Origin: Deltaproteobacteria bacterium
GTDB taxonomy: Bacteria > Myxococcota > JACRCW01
DNA: 64,000 bases
Reading direction: 5' to 3'
Assembly: GCA_016218805.1 (NCBI GenBank)
Contig: JACRCW010000109.1
Location: forward strand, 1 to 64,000
Positions 35,114 to 44,234 of this stretch are shown one piece after another; position 1 is the first letter of the stretch, and each line of letters begins with the position of its first letter. The notes below the pieces were generated by a model. The model was given only the letters and a program-made list of their open reading frames with translations, did not search any database and had not been told where the DNA came from. A program made the position numbers and the translations under genes.

Positions 35114-36271
35114 TCAACGACGGCGGGCTTTGGGCGGCGCCACGGCACCCGCCTGCCACAGGATGTAGGCACCGCGCCGCGCCAGCACCGTGCCGCCTGC
35201 CGGCGCGTCACGCGCAGCCTTGTCGCGCAGCAACCACAGGACGCGGCCACCCGGTGCGAGCCACCCGCGTGACGCGGCCAGCCGCGCCGCAGCCTCGTCG
35301 CGGGGTTCCTGCGGGTGCACTTCGCCCACCACCAGCTGCGGGGCGGGCCCCTCTGCCAGCGCGTCTTCCGGGTGCAGCGTGTCGCGCACGGCCAGGTCCA
35401 CGCCGTGGGCCCCCGCGTTGCGCCGCGAGTACGTCGTGGCCATCATGTCCCGGTCCATGACGGTGACACGGAAGCCGCGCTGCGCCAGCACAATGGCCGC
35501 TGCGCCGTAGCCCGCGCGCACGCACCACGCCGCACCGGCACCCGTGCGCGGGAGACACTCCAGCAGCAGCGGCACCGCGTCGCGCAGGTGTGCCGGGTCC
35601 TCGTTGAAGTCATGCGGGCGGTCCAGCGCCAATGGCGTGCCGCCCGCGTCCACCCGCACGGCGTCCAGCCGGTAGAGCGTCTCGTGGTCCGGCCAGTCAC
35701 CGGGCGTGGGGTCCAGCGCGAACACCACGTGGCGCGGCCCGTCCACCACCCGCCGCAGCGCCCAGCCGCGCGCCCTCCCCTGCGCCTCCACCACGGCGGC
35801 CAGGTCCGTGATGACGACGACACGCAGCTGGCCACCGGGCGCCAGGCGCGCGGCACCGGCCCCCAGCAGGTAGCCGATGGCCTCCGCGCCGATGCGCGCG
35901 GGCACGTTGCAGAGGATCCAGTCCCAGTGTCCCGGCGCCACGTCGCGGTAGCCCAGGCTCCCCGCGCAGGTCACACCCGTGCAGGCGTTGGCGCGCGCGT
36001 TGAGGGCCGCCCAATCCACGGCGAGCAGGTCACGGTCCACCAGGTGGACGCGCGCCGCGGGGTGCGCCCGCGCAACCGGAATGCCCAGCGCGCCCCAGCC
36101 GCACCCCACGTCCAGCACGGACGTGGGACGGCCTGCCGGCAGGTGGTCCAGCAACAGCAGCGTCCCGTCATCCACGCGGTCATGCGAGAACAGGCCGCGG
36201 TCGGTCCGGAAGGCGAGCTCGTGTCCCAGGAGCGTGGCGCGCAGCGTGGTCACGGGCGCGGCGTTGAGCAC
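35114..36271 (-). CDS. Two-domain SAM-dependent methyltransferase (RsmC/RlmG-like)
   Basis: The 385-aa protein has two methyltransferase-like halves. The first has the glycine-rich SAM motif SVLDVGCGWGALGI at about residue 47 and motif IV CNVPAR, where RsmC/RlmG enzymes have NPPF. The opening RTDRGLFSHDRVDDGT is the classic MTS family start. The second half, from about 230, is another Rossmann-like unit (AAWCVRAGYGAAAIVLAQ) that looks degenerate. In RsmC and RlmG one half is also inactive. The changed motif IV makes an rRNA guanine target uncertain. The GTG at 36271 is a weak start choice; a TTG at 36331 would overlap the upstream gene. Confidence 0.7.
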   Translation of the reverse strand: MLNAAPVTTLRATLLGHELAFRTDRGLFSHDRVDDGTLLLLDHLPAGRPTSVLDVGCGWGALGIPVARAHPAARVHLVDRDLLAVDWAALNARANACTGVTCAGSLGYRDVAPGHWDWILCNVPARIGAEAIGYLLGAGAARLAPGGQLRVVVITDLAAVVEAQGRARGWALRRVVDGPRHVVFALDPTPGDWPDHETLYRLDAVRVDAGGTPLALDRPHDFNEDPAHLRDAVPLLLECLPRTGAGAAWCVRAGYGAAAIVLAQRGFRVTVMDRDMMATTYSRRNAGAHGVDLAVRDTLHPEDALAEGPAPQLVVGEVHPQEPRDEAAARLAASRGWLAPGGRVLWLLRDKAARDAPAGGTVLARRGAYILWQAGAVAPPKARRR

Positions 36272-36287
36272 CGGCGTGCGTGCCGCG

Positions 36288-36812
36288 TCAACCGCCGCTG
36301 AGCGCGGCGCCCCCGGCCAGCAACCGGTCAATGTGCGCCACCAGGCGGACCACGTCTTCCGCGGTCATCCACGGGTTGGACAGGTGACGCTGCACCATCA
36401 CGGGGGTCATTCCCAGCCGGCGCCCCTCCTCCACCGCCACCGCGTAGCCCTCAATCTCCGTCGGGCGGTCCACGTAGGCAAAGCGCTCATCCCACAGGTC
36501 CGCGCCCTCGGACAGCTGGCGCAGGTGGGTCAGCTCGTGCAGGAGATCCAGGTAGAGGTCCAGGCCGGAACCGCCGCGGTAGTACCACTCCGACAGCACG
36601 ATGCACGGCACGTTGACGTCCACGTACGCGTAGCCGCGGCCCGCCTGCACGGCGACGCGCGCGCCGGCCACCAGCGTGCGCGCGGCCTCGGCTGACGGCG
36701 TGATCCGGCGCAACGCAGGGCTCTGCAGCACGTGCGGCAGCAGGGCGGCGTAGGGGTGGAGGCCCTCCGGGAGCGACCGGTCCACCACGGCAAAGTCTGG
36801 CAGGGTCCGCAT
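36288..36812 (-). CDS. Small protein with HExxH zinc-site motif
   Basis: A 174-aa protein without a signal peptide. It carries LLHELTHLRQL (about residue 93), a HExxH zinc-binding helix, followed about 20 residues later by TEIEGYAVAVEEG, whose Glu could be the third ligand. The order resembles small gluzincin-like proteins. The target is unknown. The start at 36812 gives MRTLPDFAVVDRS. The next gene on this strand, a methyltransferase, begins at or just inside its end, so they may be cotranscribed. Upstream lies a terminator for the preceding gene. Confidence 0.72.
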   Translation of the reverse strand: MRTLPDFAVVDRSLPEGLHPYAALLPHVLQSPALRRITPSAEAARTLVAGARVAVQAGRGYAYVDVNVPCIVLSEWYYRGGSGLDLYLDLLHELTHLRQLSEGADLWDERFAYVDRPTEIEGYAVAVEEGRRLGMTPVMVQRHLSNPWMTAEDVVRLVAHIDRLLAGGAALSGG

Positions 36813-36854
36813 CCGCCTGGACGTAGGGACAGGGCGGCGCGCCTGCAACCGCGC

Positions 36855-36885
36855 AGAAACAAAGAGGCCGCCCGTGGGCGGCCTC
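36855..36885 (-). terminator. Intrinsic terminator after the FYDLN protein gene
   Basis: On the minus strand GAGGCCGCCC and GGGCGGCCTC form a perfect 10-bp stem around AC, followed by TTTGTTTC. It starts about 27 bases after the stop of the FYDLN-family gene and lies just upstream of the HExxH gene, so it separates the two units. Confidence 0.88.
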
Positions 36886-36911
36886 CGGTCAACCTGGGGC
36901 GCGAGAGTGGG

Positions 36912-37208
36912 TCACTCCTCCTCGGGGCCCGCTTCCTCGGCCTCCGCGGGCTCGTCGTCCGCCTCGGCCTCCTCGTCGTTGACCAGCTCGTCCATGTCGG
37001 CCTCGTAGTTGCCTTCCTCGTCAAACTCCTCGGCCTCAGCACCGTCACGGGAGCCCTTCTTCTGGCCCTTCTCCACGGCCTTGAGCGCCGGGTCATCCTT
37101 GGGGTCAGACCCGCACTTGGGGCACCGGGGATCCGGCTTCTTCATGTCGTAGAACTTCGTGGCGCAGCTGAAGCAGGTGTACTTGGTGCCGAACTTGGGA
37201 TGATTCAT
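36912..37208 (-). CDS. FYDLN-acid family zinc-ribbon protein
   Basis: The 98-aa protein matches the TIGR02300/FYDLN_acid family. A zinc ribbon at residues 10-35 has CFSC and CPKC with the signature KFYDMKKPDP between them. The C-terminal half is highly acidic (runs of Glu, Asp and Ala). The family is widespread but its role is unknown; the layout suggests binding to a basic partner or nucleic-acid machinery. GAGGA sits nine bases upstream of the ATG at 37208. A strong terminator follows. It is divergent from nadB. Confidence 0.9.
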   Translation of the reverse strand: MNHPKFGTKYTCFSCATKFYDMKKPDPRCPKCGSDPKDDPALKAVEKGQKKGSRDGAEAEEFDEEGNYEADMDELVNDEEAEADDEPAEAEEAGPEEE

Positions 37209-37339
37209 GGGGTTGGGTCCTCGTCGCGTCGCCACAGCTCGTGCGCCGCGGGCGCGGGCGGATTGGCACAGCACCCAAAGACGTGTCAACAACCGTCCGC
37301 AGCGCGCCGCGTCCCGTCGGCGCCGCCCCGGAGGAACGC

Positions 37340-39001
37340 ATGGCCCGCCAGGACGACCCGCGCACCACGGACTTCCTCGTGCTCGGCAGCGGCATTGCCG
37401 GGCTGGCGTTTGCGCTGGAGGCCGCGCGGCACGGCCGCGTGCTCATTGTCACCAAGCGGGCGCCTGAGGACGGCTCCACCGCGTGGGCGCAGGGCGGCAT
37501 TGCGGCGGTGGTGGGCCCGGATGACAGCTTTGAGGAGCACGTCAAGGACACGCTGGAGGCCGGTGCGGGGCTGTGCAACCCGGATACCGTGCGCTTTGTC
37601 GTCGAGCGCGGGCCGGCGGCCATTGAGTTCCTGGTGCGGTCCGGTGCGGAGTTTGCGCACCTGCAGGGGAAGGCGGCCGGGTATGACCTTGGGCGCGAAG
37701 GCGGACACCACCGCCGCCGCGTGCTGCACGCGGGGGACATCACCGGGGCGGAGATCAGCCGCGCGCTCATTGCCCGGGCGCGCGCCACGCGGAACATCAC
37801 CTTCCTGGCGGACCACCACGCCGTGGACCTCATCACCGCGCGCCGGCTGGGCCACGCGCAGGACGCCTGCCTGGGCGCGTACATACTGCAAACGGCGACG
37901 GGCACCGTGCTCACCGTGCTGGCGCGCCGCGCGGTGGTGCTGGCAACGGGAGGCGCGGGCAAGACGTACCTGTACACCACCAACCCGGACACCAATTCCG
38001 GTGACGGCATGGCCATGGCGTACCGCGCCGGCGCGCCGGTGGCGGACATGGAGTTCATGCAGTTCCACCCCACCTGCCTGTACCACCCGGAGGCCAAGAG
38101 CTTCCTCATCAGCGAGGCCCTGCGCGGTGAAGGCGGGACGCTGCGGCGGCGCGACGGCACGGCGTTCATGGAGGGGCAGCACCCGCTGGCCAGCCTGGCG
38201 CCGCGCGACATTGTGGCGCGCGCCATTGACGCGGAACTCAAGCGTACGGGTGATGACTTTGTGACGCTGGACATGACGCACAAGTCCCGCGCGTTCCTGC
38301 GCAAGCGCTTTCCCAACATCTTTGACCGGTGCCTGCAGTACGGGATTGACATGGCGCGCACGCCCATCCCGGTGGTGCCCGCGGCGCACTACACCTGCGG
38401 TGGCGTGGTGACGGACCGCTCCGGGCGCACGTCCATCCCGCGCCTGTACGCCGTGGGCGAAGTGGCCTGCACCGGCCTGCACGGCGCCAACCGGCTGGCG
38501 TCCAACAGCCTGCTGGAGGGCGTGGTGTTTGGGCGCGCGGCCGCGGCGGATGCGGGCGCGCTGGCCCCGCGCGAGGTGCCGGGCGTGCCGCCGTGGAACC
38601 CGGGCGCCGCGGTGCCGCAGGACGAGGGCGTGGTGGTCACGCAGAACTGGGACGAGATCCGCCGCCTGATGTGGAACTTCGTGGGCATTGTGCGCTCGGA
38701 CAAGCGCCTCACGCGCGCGCTGCGGCGGCTCATGCTGCTGCAGCAGGAGATCCAGGAGTACTACTGGGCCTTCCACGTCACGCGGGATCTCGTGGAGCTG
38801 CGCAACCTCGTCGTGGTGGCGGACCTCATTGTCCGCTCTGCCGCCACCCGGCGTGAGAGCCGCGGGCTGCACTTCAACCTGGACGTGCCTGACCGCGACG
38901 AGACCGGCTGGGGCAAGCGCGACACCGTGCTGCTGCGCGGCCGCGAGGGCCCGCTCACGCGGGTGCGCTGCGGTGAAGCACTGCCCGAGCGGCTCGGATG
39001 A
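37340..39001 (+). CDS. nadB: L-aspartate oxidase NadB
   Basis: NadB oxidises L-aspartate to iminoaspartate with FAD, the first step of de novo NAD synthesis; quinolinate synthase (gene at 48850) uses the product. The 553-aa protein has the FAD motif GSGIAGLAFALEAA, STAWAQGGIA, GREGGHHRRRVLHA, FHPTCLYHP, and GLHGANRLASNSLLEG near the end of the FAD domain. The helical C-terminal domain contains the conserved RRESRGLHFNLD. GGAGGAAC precedes the ATG at 37340; the open frame upstream is not part of the protein. Confidence 0.96.
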   Translation: MARQDDPRTTDFLVLGSGIAGLAFALEAARHGRVLIVTKRAPEDGSTAWAQGGIAAVVGPDDSFEEHVKDTLEAGAGLCNPDTVRFVVERGPAAIEFLVRSGAEFAHLQGKAAGYDLGREGGHHRRRVLHAGDITGAEISRALIARARATRNITFLADHHAVDLITARRLGHAQDACLGAYILQTATGTVLTVLARRAVVLATGGAGKTYLYTTNPDTNSGDGMAMAYRAGAPVADMEFMQFHPTCLYHPEAKSFLISEALRGEGGTLRRRDGTAFMEGQHPLASLAPRDIVARAIDAELKRTGDDFVTLDMTHKSRAFLRKRFPNIFDRCLQYGIDMARTPIPVVPAAHYTCGGVVTDRSGRTSIPRLYAVGEVACTGLHGANRLASNSLLEGVVFGRAAAADAGALAPREVPGVPPWNPGAAVPQDEGVVVTQNWDEIRRLMWNFVGIVRSDKRLTRALRRLMLLQQEIQEYYWAFHVTRDLVELRNLVVVADLIVRSAATRRESRGLHFNLDVPDRDETGWGKRDTVLLRGREGPLTRVRCGEALPERLG

Positions 39002-39231
39002 TTTCCGTAGCGACAATGTAGGACCGGTGGCCGCGCGCGCTTGCGGCCGCGGCTGCGATGTTCAGGCGCGCGTGCGTTTCTCGTCGGAAAGCGACCAAGG
39101 TGCGACACGCACCCATCGGTCCACTGGACGGTGGGAGCGGCTCGCATCGTCCGCTCGTCGAGGACCGGACAACTGGCGGACAGGCGGAGCCGACAATGGG
39201 TGCTTCCATGGGCCGCACGGAGGTGCTGCAC

Positions 39232-40410
39232 ATGGCACGCACGGTTTCGCTCGCTTCGGTCCTCGGTCTGCTCGTCGGTTGCGCGGTGGAGATGGAACAG
39301 GGCCCCGGCGCCACGCCCGGACTCGGCGCGGGCACGGGCAAGGTTGCGCCGGTCATCGTCGGGCAGGTGAATTGGGTGGAGGCCGGCACGCTCCCCGCGG
39401 ATGACGCGCGCCGCGTGGCAGGGCGCCCGGTGGCGCTGCTGTGGCTGCCCGCGGCCGGGTCACGCTGCACGGGCTTCCTGGTGGGCATGGACGTGCTGAT
39501 GACCAACCACCACTGCGTCAGCTCCGCGGCCGAGGCGGAAGGCGCGTACGCGGTGTTTGACGCGGAGGCCGGCGTGCCGGACAGCATGCGCGCCACGTAT
39601 GACTGCAGCACGTTCCTTGGCGCGGATGCTGACCTGGACTTTGGCCTGCTGCGTTGCCAGGGCCAGCCCGGCGCGCAGCACGGTGTGGCCACGCTCAGCG
39701 ACGGCGCGGTCTCCAACAACGCGGACGTGTTCGTGGTGCACCAGAACTGCGACTACTACAGCGACCCTTCCTGCCAGCCCGACAAGAAGGTCTCCCCCGG
39801 CCGCGTGACGTCCGTGGGCAGCAGCGAGTTGTCCCACAGCGCGGACACGCTGGGCGGCAGCAGCGGCAGCGCGCTGTTTGACGCCCTGGGCCGGATCATC
39901 GGCCTGCACCACGTGGGCATTGGCGGGGACAGCAACGGCCGCGGCAGCGCGAACAAGGCGGTGCGCATGGACCGCATCCTCCCGGTGCTGCGCCGGGACT
40001 TTGCGTCCATCTTTGATGCCGCGCCGCCTTCCCCGCCCCCCGCCGATCCCGTCACGCCGCCGGCCGACCCCACGCGCGACGCACTGGAGCCCAACAACGA
40101 CACTGGCAGCGCCACGACCATCGCGCGGCCCTTCCGGGGCGACGGCATGTTCATCGCCGGCAATGACCGCGATGTGTTCCGCGTGACGCTGTCACGTGCG
40201 ACCACGCTGGAAGTGTCCATGCAGTTCAGCCACGCGGCGGGCGACCTGGACCTGTACGTGTTCCGCGCCGGACAGACCGGTGCGGTGGCACAGAGCGCCG
40301 GCGTCAGCGACGAGGAGACCATCTCCATCGGGCTGTCTGCGGGCACGTATTTCGTCATGGCCATTGGCTACAACGGCGCCACCGGCGCGTACGCGCTGTC
40401 CGTCCGCTGA
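39232..40410 (+). CDS. Secreted V8-like serine protease with C-terminal PPC domain
   Basis: The 392-aa protein begins with a lipoprotein-type signal (LASVLGLLVGC). A trypsin-like domain follows with catalytic His in MTNHHC, Asp in DADLDFGLLRC and Ser in GGSSGSALFD, the last being the glutamyl-endopeptidase (V8) style. A Pro-rich linker (PPSPPPADPVTPPADP) leads to a PPC-type jelly roll of about 90 residues beginning DALEPNNDTGSA, which usually aids secretion or binding. GGAGGTG lies six bases upstream of the ATG at 39232. It ends four bases from the convergent CPBP gene. Confidence 0.88.
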   Translation: MARTVSLASVLGLLVGCAVEMEQGPGATPGLGAGTGKVAPVIVGQVNWVEAGTLPADDARRVAGRPVALLWLPAAGSRCTGFLVGMDVLMTNHHCVSSAAEAEGAYAVFDAEAGVPDSMRATYDCSTFLGADADLDFGLLRCQGQPGAQHGVATLSDGAVSNNADVFVVHQNCDYYSDPSCQPDKKVSPGRVTSVGSSELSHSADTLGGSSGSALFDALGRIIGLHHVGIGGDSNGRGSANKAVRMDRILPVLRRDFASIFDAAPPSPPPADPVTPPADPTRDALEPNNDTGSATTIARPFRGDGMFIAGNDRDVFRVTLSRATTLEVSMQFSHAAGDLDLYVFRAGQTGAVAQSAGVSDEETISIGLSAGTYFVMAIGYNGATGAYALSVR

Positions 40411-40413
40411 CCT

Positions 40414-40962
40414 TCAGCGTGCACCCGCCTGCTTGCCCAGCCGGACCAGGCCCACCGCGTTCACCACCGCGTGCGCGGCCACCGCGCCCAGGATGTTGCC
40501 CGACCACAGGGTCAGTGCGGCCAGTCCCGCACCGGCCACCAACGCGGTCAGGCTCCAGGGCCACAGGTCACGCCGCGGCGGCAGGTGCGCAAGGCCAAAC
40601 AGCACGGTGGCCGCTACCGGGCCCAGCAGCGGTTGCAGCGCGCCGCGGAACAGGACCTCCTCACACAGACCGCTGAACGCGGCCATGATGAGCGCTTCCT
40701 GCACATCCACCGGGCCTATGAGCGCCGCCAGGGCCTCATCCACCGCGCGCAGGGCAGGGACCCACCGCGAGGCCAGCGCAGACAGCACCGCGAACGCGAG
40801 CCCGCCCGCCACCCCCAGCGCGACGTGGACCGCGGCGTCAGCGGGGGCCAGCGGGCCGGTGGTGAACGCGTTGAACCCGCCCAGCGCAGCCAGCCCGAGC
40901 CCCACGGCAAACATGGCGGCATAGAACCAGGCCATGCGGTGGAGGCCCCACTCGTTGAGCAT
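40414..40962 (-). CDS. CPBP-family intramembrane metalloprotease
   Basis: The 182-aa membrane protein belongs to the CAAX-protease/bacteriocin-processing (ABI) family. Motif 1 is CEEVLFRG, motif 2 FGLAHLPPR and motif 3 NILGAVAAHAVVNAVG; together these supply the glutamates and histidines of the membrane-buried metal site. About five membrane segments are seen, fewer than in longer members. AAGGGG precedes the ATG at 40962. Roles in the family vary from protein maturation to immunity against peptides, and no substrate is nearby. Confidence 0.88.
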   Translation of the reverse strand: MLNEWGLHRMAWFYAAMFAVGLGLAALGGFNAFTTGPLAPADAAVHVALGVAGGLAFAVLSALASRWVPALRAVDEALAALIGPVDVQEALIMAAFSGLCEEVLFRGALQPLLGPVAATVLFGLAHLPPRRDLWPWSLTALVAGAGLAALTLWSGNILGAVAAHAVVNAVGLVRLGKQAGAR

Positions 40963-41179
40963 GGCCCCTTCTACCGAGAACCCGCGTTGACTCACAGTGT
41001 CCGTGGGTTGACCCACACGCCGCGTATCCCGGCGATTTATCGTCGACGGGAGGCTGGCACGGGTCATGTACGTTGGGATCCGCGCGGCGACCCCGCCAGG
41101 GTGGATGCCCGGTCCGGTTACCTTCAACCCACGCCCAAAAAGATACCGGTCCTGGCATCCACTCGGGCGGGGCGCCGCG

Positions 41180-42724
41180 CTAGCCGCCCACCTCCAGGCT
41201 CCACCAGGCGCGCGCTTCGCCGCCGCGCCCGCACAGCATGAGCTCCTCCACGACGACACGCACCGCGTGCCGGTGTTGAAAGCGCCAGGTCCATTCGCGC
41301 GGTTGGCCGGGCGCAAGCCGCGTGTCTTCCGCCAGCGCCGCCGCCTCCCACGGTGCCGCACACGCCGCGCCATCCGCGGCCCGGTAGCTCCGCGCGAGCA
41401 GGACACCGGCCACGCCACCGTCGACGGTGGGCCCCTCCCGCAGCGGCGCGGTGGTGATCACCCGGATGCGCCACGCCTCAAACGGCGCGGTCCCGGGCAG
41501 CGCATGGGATGCACCCGTGTTCTCCGCGCGCACCACCAACCGGTCACCGTCCCAACGCGCGTCCACCCGCACCGCGCGCCGGCGCACGTCGTCACGCGGT
41601 TCCTCCCACGCATGCAGACGCGCGGGACGGTCCGGGCGGTCCACGCCCCACAGCTGGTGCGCCACGCCGTCAACCAGCGCCGGCGAGTTGCCTGAGGGCA
41701 TGTGGCACCCGGTGCAGCCGGTCTCCGCGCGCGCCGGATCCGCGGCGCACCACGCCTGGTGCTCCTCCGACGTGGGATCCACCACCACCGCACCCATGCG
41801 CTGCGCATGGCACGCGGCGCACAGCGCACTGCTGGCCAGCGCGGGATGCTGCACCACCGCCATCGCCGGCGAATCCCCGTCGGGGCGCACCCCGGTGGCC
41901 AGCGGCCGGGGATCCCCCTCCAGGCCGAACACGCGCACGCGACCCGCCAGGCCTTCGCCGGCGCGCAGTGATTCCACGTCAACGCGGTGGCACGCGCCGC
42001 ACGAGAACCCGCCCGCGCGCCCGAACAGCGCGTCCGGCGCATGACACGCCGCACAGGCCCGCGCGCGCGCGGGGGCCAGCGCCGAGGACGCTGAGAGAAA
42101 CGCAGGCGTGGGCGCGGCACCGTGGAGGCGCCCGTGCTGCGCGGCGGCCTCGCCGTGGCACTGCGTGCACGTCGGCGCCGGCCCATCAAACAGGTAATAC
42201 CGCCCGTCAGAGAACGCGCCCGTGCCGCGCAGCGGCGCCAGTTGTTCGGGTGGGGCCGGCGGCGGAAACGCGGCGGACGGTGGGGGGTCCACCGGCGTGG
42301 CGCCGTCAGGCGTGACGCCCCGGGGCAGTTGCAGCGAGAGCGACAGGGTGCCGGCCGTCACCCCGGCGCGCAGCTGGAGACAACCCGGCGCAGCGGCCAC
42401 CACGTCGCCGGTGAAGTCAGGCGGCAGCGGCCAGGGGAAGTGCAGGTCCACGCTGCCGGAGCGGCCGGTGATGGCCTCGTCCGCGCGTTTCCCCACGATG
42501 GCAGGCGTGGCGGTGAGCGCACGGCGCAGCGTGAGGTGGGCCCCGGCGGCGGCGCGGTCCCCACACTCCACGCGGACGGCAATCACCGGGCGGTCATCCG
42601 CCGCTACACGCACATCGCTATCGCGGTAGAGGTCCAGCACGCCGATGACGGCGACGCCGGCGATGGCAGCGATGGCCAGGCGGAGGCCGCGGTCATTGAG
42701 AAGGCGGTGGCCGCCCAGGCTCAC
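41180..42724 (-). CDS. Membrane-anchored pentaheme cytochrome c
   Basis: The 514-aa protein has an N-terminal membrane anchor (LAIAAIAGVAVIGVLDLY), then a beta-rich periplasmic part. Five CxxCH heme-binding motifs follow: CTQCH, CAACH, CGACH, CAACH and CTGCH, in the layout of cytochrome c554-type multiheme proteins. A C-terminal beta domain of about 160 residues (SHALPGTAPFEAWRIRV) follows the hemes. A role in periplasmic electron transfer is expected; partner enzymes are not nearby. The start is a GTG that overlaps the trmL stop by four bases (GTGA), so it is translated after trmL. Confidence 0.88.
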   Translation of the reverse strand: MSLGGHRLLNDRGLRLAIAAIAGVAVIGVLDLYRDSDVRVAADDRPVIAVRVECGDRAAAGAHLTLRRALTATPAIVGKRADEAITGRSGSVDLHFPWPLPPDFTGDVVAAAPGCLQLRAGVTAGTLSLSLQLPRGVTPDGATPVDPPPSAAFPPPAPPEQLAPLRGTGAFSDGRYYLFDGPAPTCTQCHGEAAAQHGRLHGAAPTPAFLSASSALAPARARACAACHAPDALFGRAGGFSCGACHRVDVESLRAGEGLAGRVRVFGLEGDPRPLATGVRPDGDSPAMAVVQHPALASSALCAACHAQRMGAVVVDPTSEEHQAWCAADPARAETGCTGCHMPSGNSPALVDGVAHQLWGVDRPDRPARLHAWEEPRDDVRRRAVRVDARWDGDRLVVRAENTGASHALPGTAPFEAWRIRVITTAPLREGPTVDGGVAGVLLARSYRAADGAACAAPWEAAALAEDTRLAPGQPREWTWRFQHRHAVRVVVEELMLCGRGGEARAWWSLEVGG

Positions 42725-43245
42725 GCGGGCTCCCCTTCCGTCATGCGCCGCAGGGCCTCATACGCGGCGATGCCGACGCACGTGGACAGGTTGAGGCTGC
42801 GCACGCTGTCCCGCAGCGGGAGGCGCACGCACTGCTCCGCGCGCGCATCCAGCAACCCCGGGGGCAGGCCCAGGTCCTCACGCCCAAACACCAGCACGTC
42901 CCCGCGCACCACCTGCGCGTCATGAAAACCGCGCGCCGCGCGGACGGTGAAGAAGAACCAGCGGCGTGGGCCCAGCAGCGTTTCCACGTCGGACAGCGCC
43001 GGGTGCCAGTGCAGGTCCACGGAAGGCCAGTAGTCCAGGCCGGCGCGGCGCAGCGCGGCGTCCTGCAGGGAGAACCCCAAGGTCCCCACCAGGTGCAGCG
43101 TGGCACCCAACGCCGCACAGGTCCGCGCCACGTTGCCGGTGTTGGCCGGGATCTGCGGCTCCACCAGCACCACGTGGACCAGCGGGTCCAACGCCGCCGG
43201 CAACGCGCGGAGCGCCTGCTCCATGCGGCCGGTGGTGCCGTTCAT
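42721..43245 (-). CDS. trmL: tRNA (cytidine(34)-2'-O)-methyltransferase TrmL
   Basis: TrmL is a SPOUT enzyme that methylates the ribose of the wobble base in certain leucine tRNAs. The 174-aa protein has the three SPOUT motifs: PQIPANTGNVARTCAALGA, VFGREDLGLP and LNLSTCVGIAAYEALRR. The start at 43245 overlaps the upstream stop (ATGA). It lies between an AgmX-like gene and the pentaheme cytochrome gene, all coupled by overlaps, an unusual setting for a tRNA-modifying enzyme. Confidence 0.93.
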   Translation of the reverse strand: MNGTTGRMEQALRALPAALDPLVHVVLVEPQIPANTGNVARTCAALGATLHLVGTLGFSLQDAALRRAGLDYWPSVDLHWHPALSDVETLLGPRRWFFFTVRAARGFHDAQVVRGDVLVFGREDLGLPPGLLDARAEQCVRLPLRDSVRSLNLSTCVGIAAYEALRRMTEGEPA

Positions 43246-44234
43246 TTCCGGGTGATCTTGAACGGGAAGATGAACGTCTTCCGCTCGCCGGAGAACTTCG
43301 GGAACTTCAGTGCGGCCACTCGGGTGCCCAGGCACTTGGACAGCGGGCCGTCGCGGATCTCGCGCTCCTGCACCTTGAACTCGCGCGTGCTGCCATCATT
43401 GGCCACGACAAACTCCACCGTGATGGTGGACGGCATCTCCGCGTTGCGCGTGGCCTCCTCCGCAATGCACTGCTTGTAGCCCGGCACGCCGCCCTTGAAA
43501 ACCGCCAGCATCTGCTCCTTGCTGAGCTCCACCGGCACGCCCTCCGTCTTGACGCCCTCGGTCTTGAGCTCATCCGGCGGCTTGGCGCCGGCGGCGGCTT
43601 CCGTCTTGGCCACCTTGCCCGGCTTCTCCTTGGGCTTCTTCTCCGCGGGCTTCTCCTTCCACTTGCTGAGCCCCCGCTCCGGCTCCGCCGCGGGCTTCTT
43701 CTCCTCGGCCACCGGCGGCGGGGTCGCCGTCTCACCGTCGGGCTTCTTGTCCGGCACCGCGGCGGCGGCCAGCTTGGGCGCCCGGTCCGGCAGCTTGGAG
43801 ATTTCCGGCCGGCGCGTCAGCCAATCCGTCTTGTCCTCCCAGGGACGGACAATCATCGTCCAGCGCGCACCGCCCAGCGACCCGGTGAAGAACACTGCGA
43901 AGGTGACCAGCGCCAGCGAGAGGCGCGTCCGCGTCAGGCGCGCCGCGGCCTGCTCACGCTCCTCACGCGCCTTGGAAAAGGTCTGCCGCTGCTGCGCGCG
44001 GGACACGTGCGCGCCCAGGAACCAGATCTCCTTGAGCGGCTTCCACTGGCCCACTTCCTGCGCCACCGGCGTGTCAGCGTTGACGTGACCGTCATACAGC
44101 TTGGACAACAGCAACTCCGGGGGCACGGGCCCCAGGACCTGGTCCTTCTCCTTGAAGAGCCACTCGCCCAGGTCGGGCGGCAGCTTGCCGTAGAGCTTTT
44201 CGCCCTCCGGCATGACGGACGCGGATGCGCTCAT
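43242..44234 (-). CDS. AgmX/PglI C-terminal-domain protein with GYF-like N-terminus
   Basis: A 330-aa protein. Residues of about 20-70 form a GYF_2-like module (WLFKEKDQVLGPVPPELL, QWKPLKEIWFL). A single membrane segment follows (LSLALVTFAVFFTGSLG at about 107-123), then a long Lys/Pro/Glu-rich spacer that could cross the periplasm, and the AgmX/PglI C-terminal domain from about 240 (GYKQCIAEEATRN, ITVEFVVANDGS, FPFKITRK), related to TonB-like ends. AgmX/PglI proteins affect gliding motility in Myxococcus. Its start region overlaps truA on the other strand; ATGs at 44234 and 44213 are both possible. Confidence 0.8.
   Translation of the reverse strand: MSASASVMPEGEKLYGKLPPDLGEWLFKEKDQVLGPVPPELLLSKLYDGHVNADTPVAQEVGQWKPLKEIWFLGAHVSRAQQRQTFSKAREEREQAAARLTRTRLSLALVTFAVFFTGSLGGARWTMIVRPWEDKTDWLTRRPEISKLPDRAPKLAAAAVPDKKPDGETATPPPVAEEKKPAAEPERGLSKWKEKPAEKKPKEKPGKVAKTEAAAGAKPPDELKTEGVKTEGVPVELSKEQMLAVFKGGVPGYKQCIAEEATRNAEMPSTITVEFVVANDGSTREFKVQEREIRDGPLSKCLGTRVAALKFPKFSGERKTFIFPFKITRK

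Noticed and set aside
37286..39016. A 576-codon minus-strand frame opposite nadB
   Set aside because: nadB is unambiguous on the other strand; the mirror frame has no start signals or family motifs.
39002..39231. Possible gene or RNA between nadB and the V8-like protease
   Set aside because: No frame with a start site, no tRNA fold and no hairpin with a T-run were seen; it probably holds only the promoter of the protease gene.
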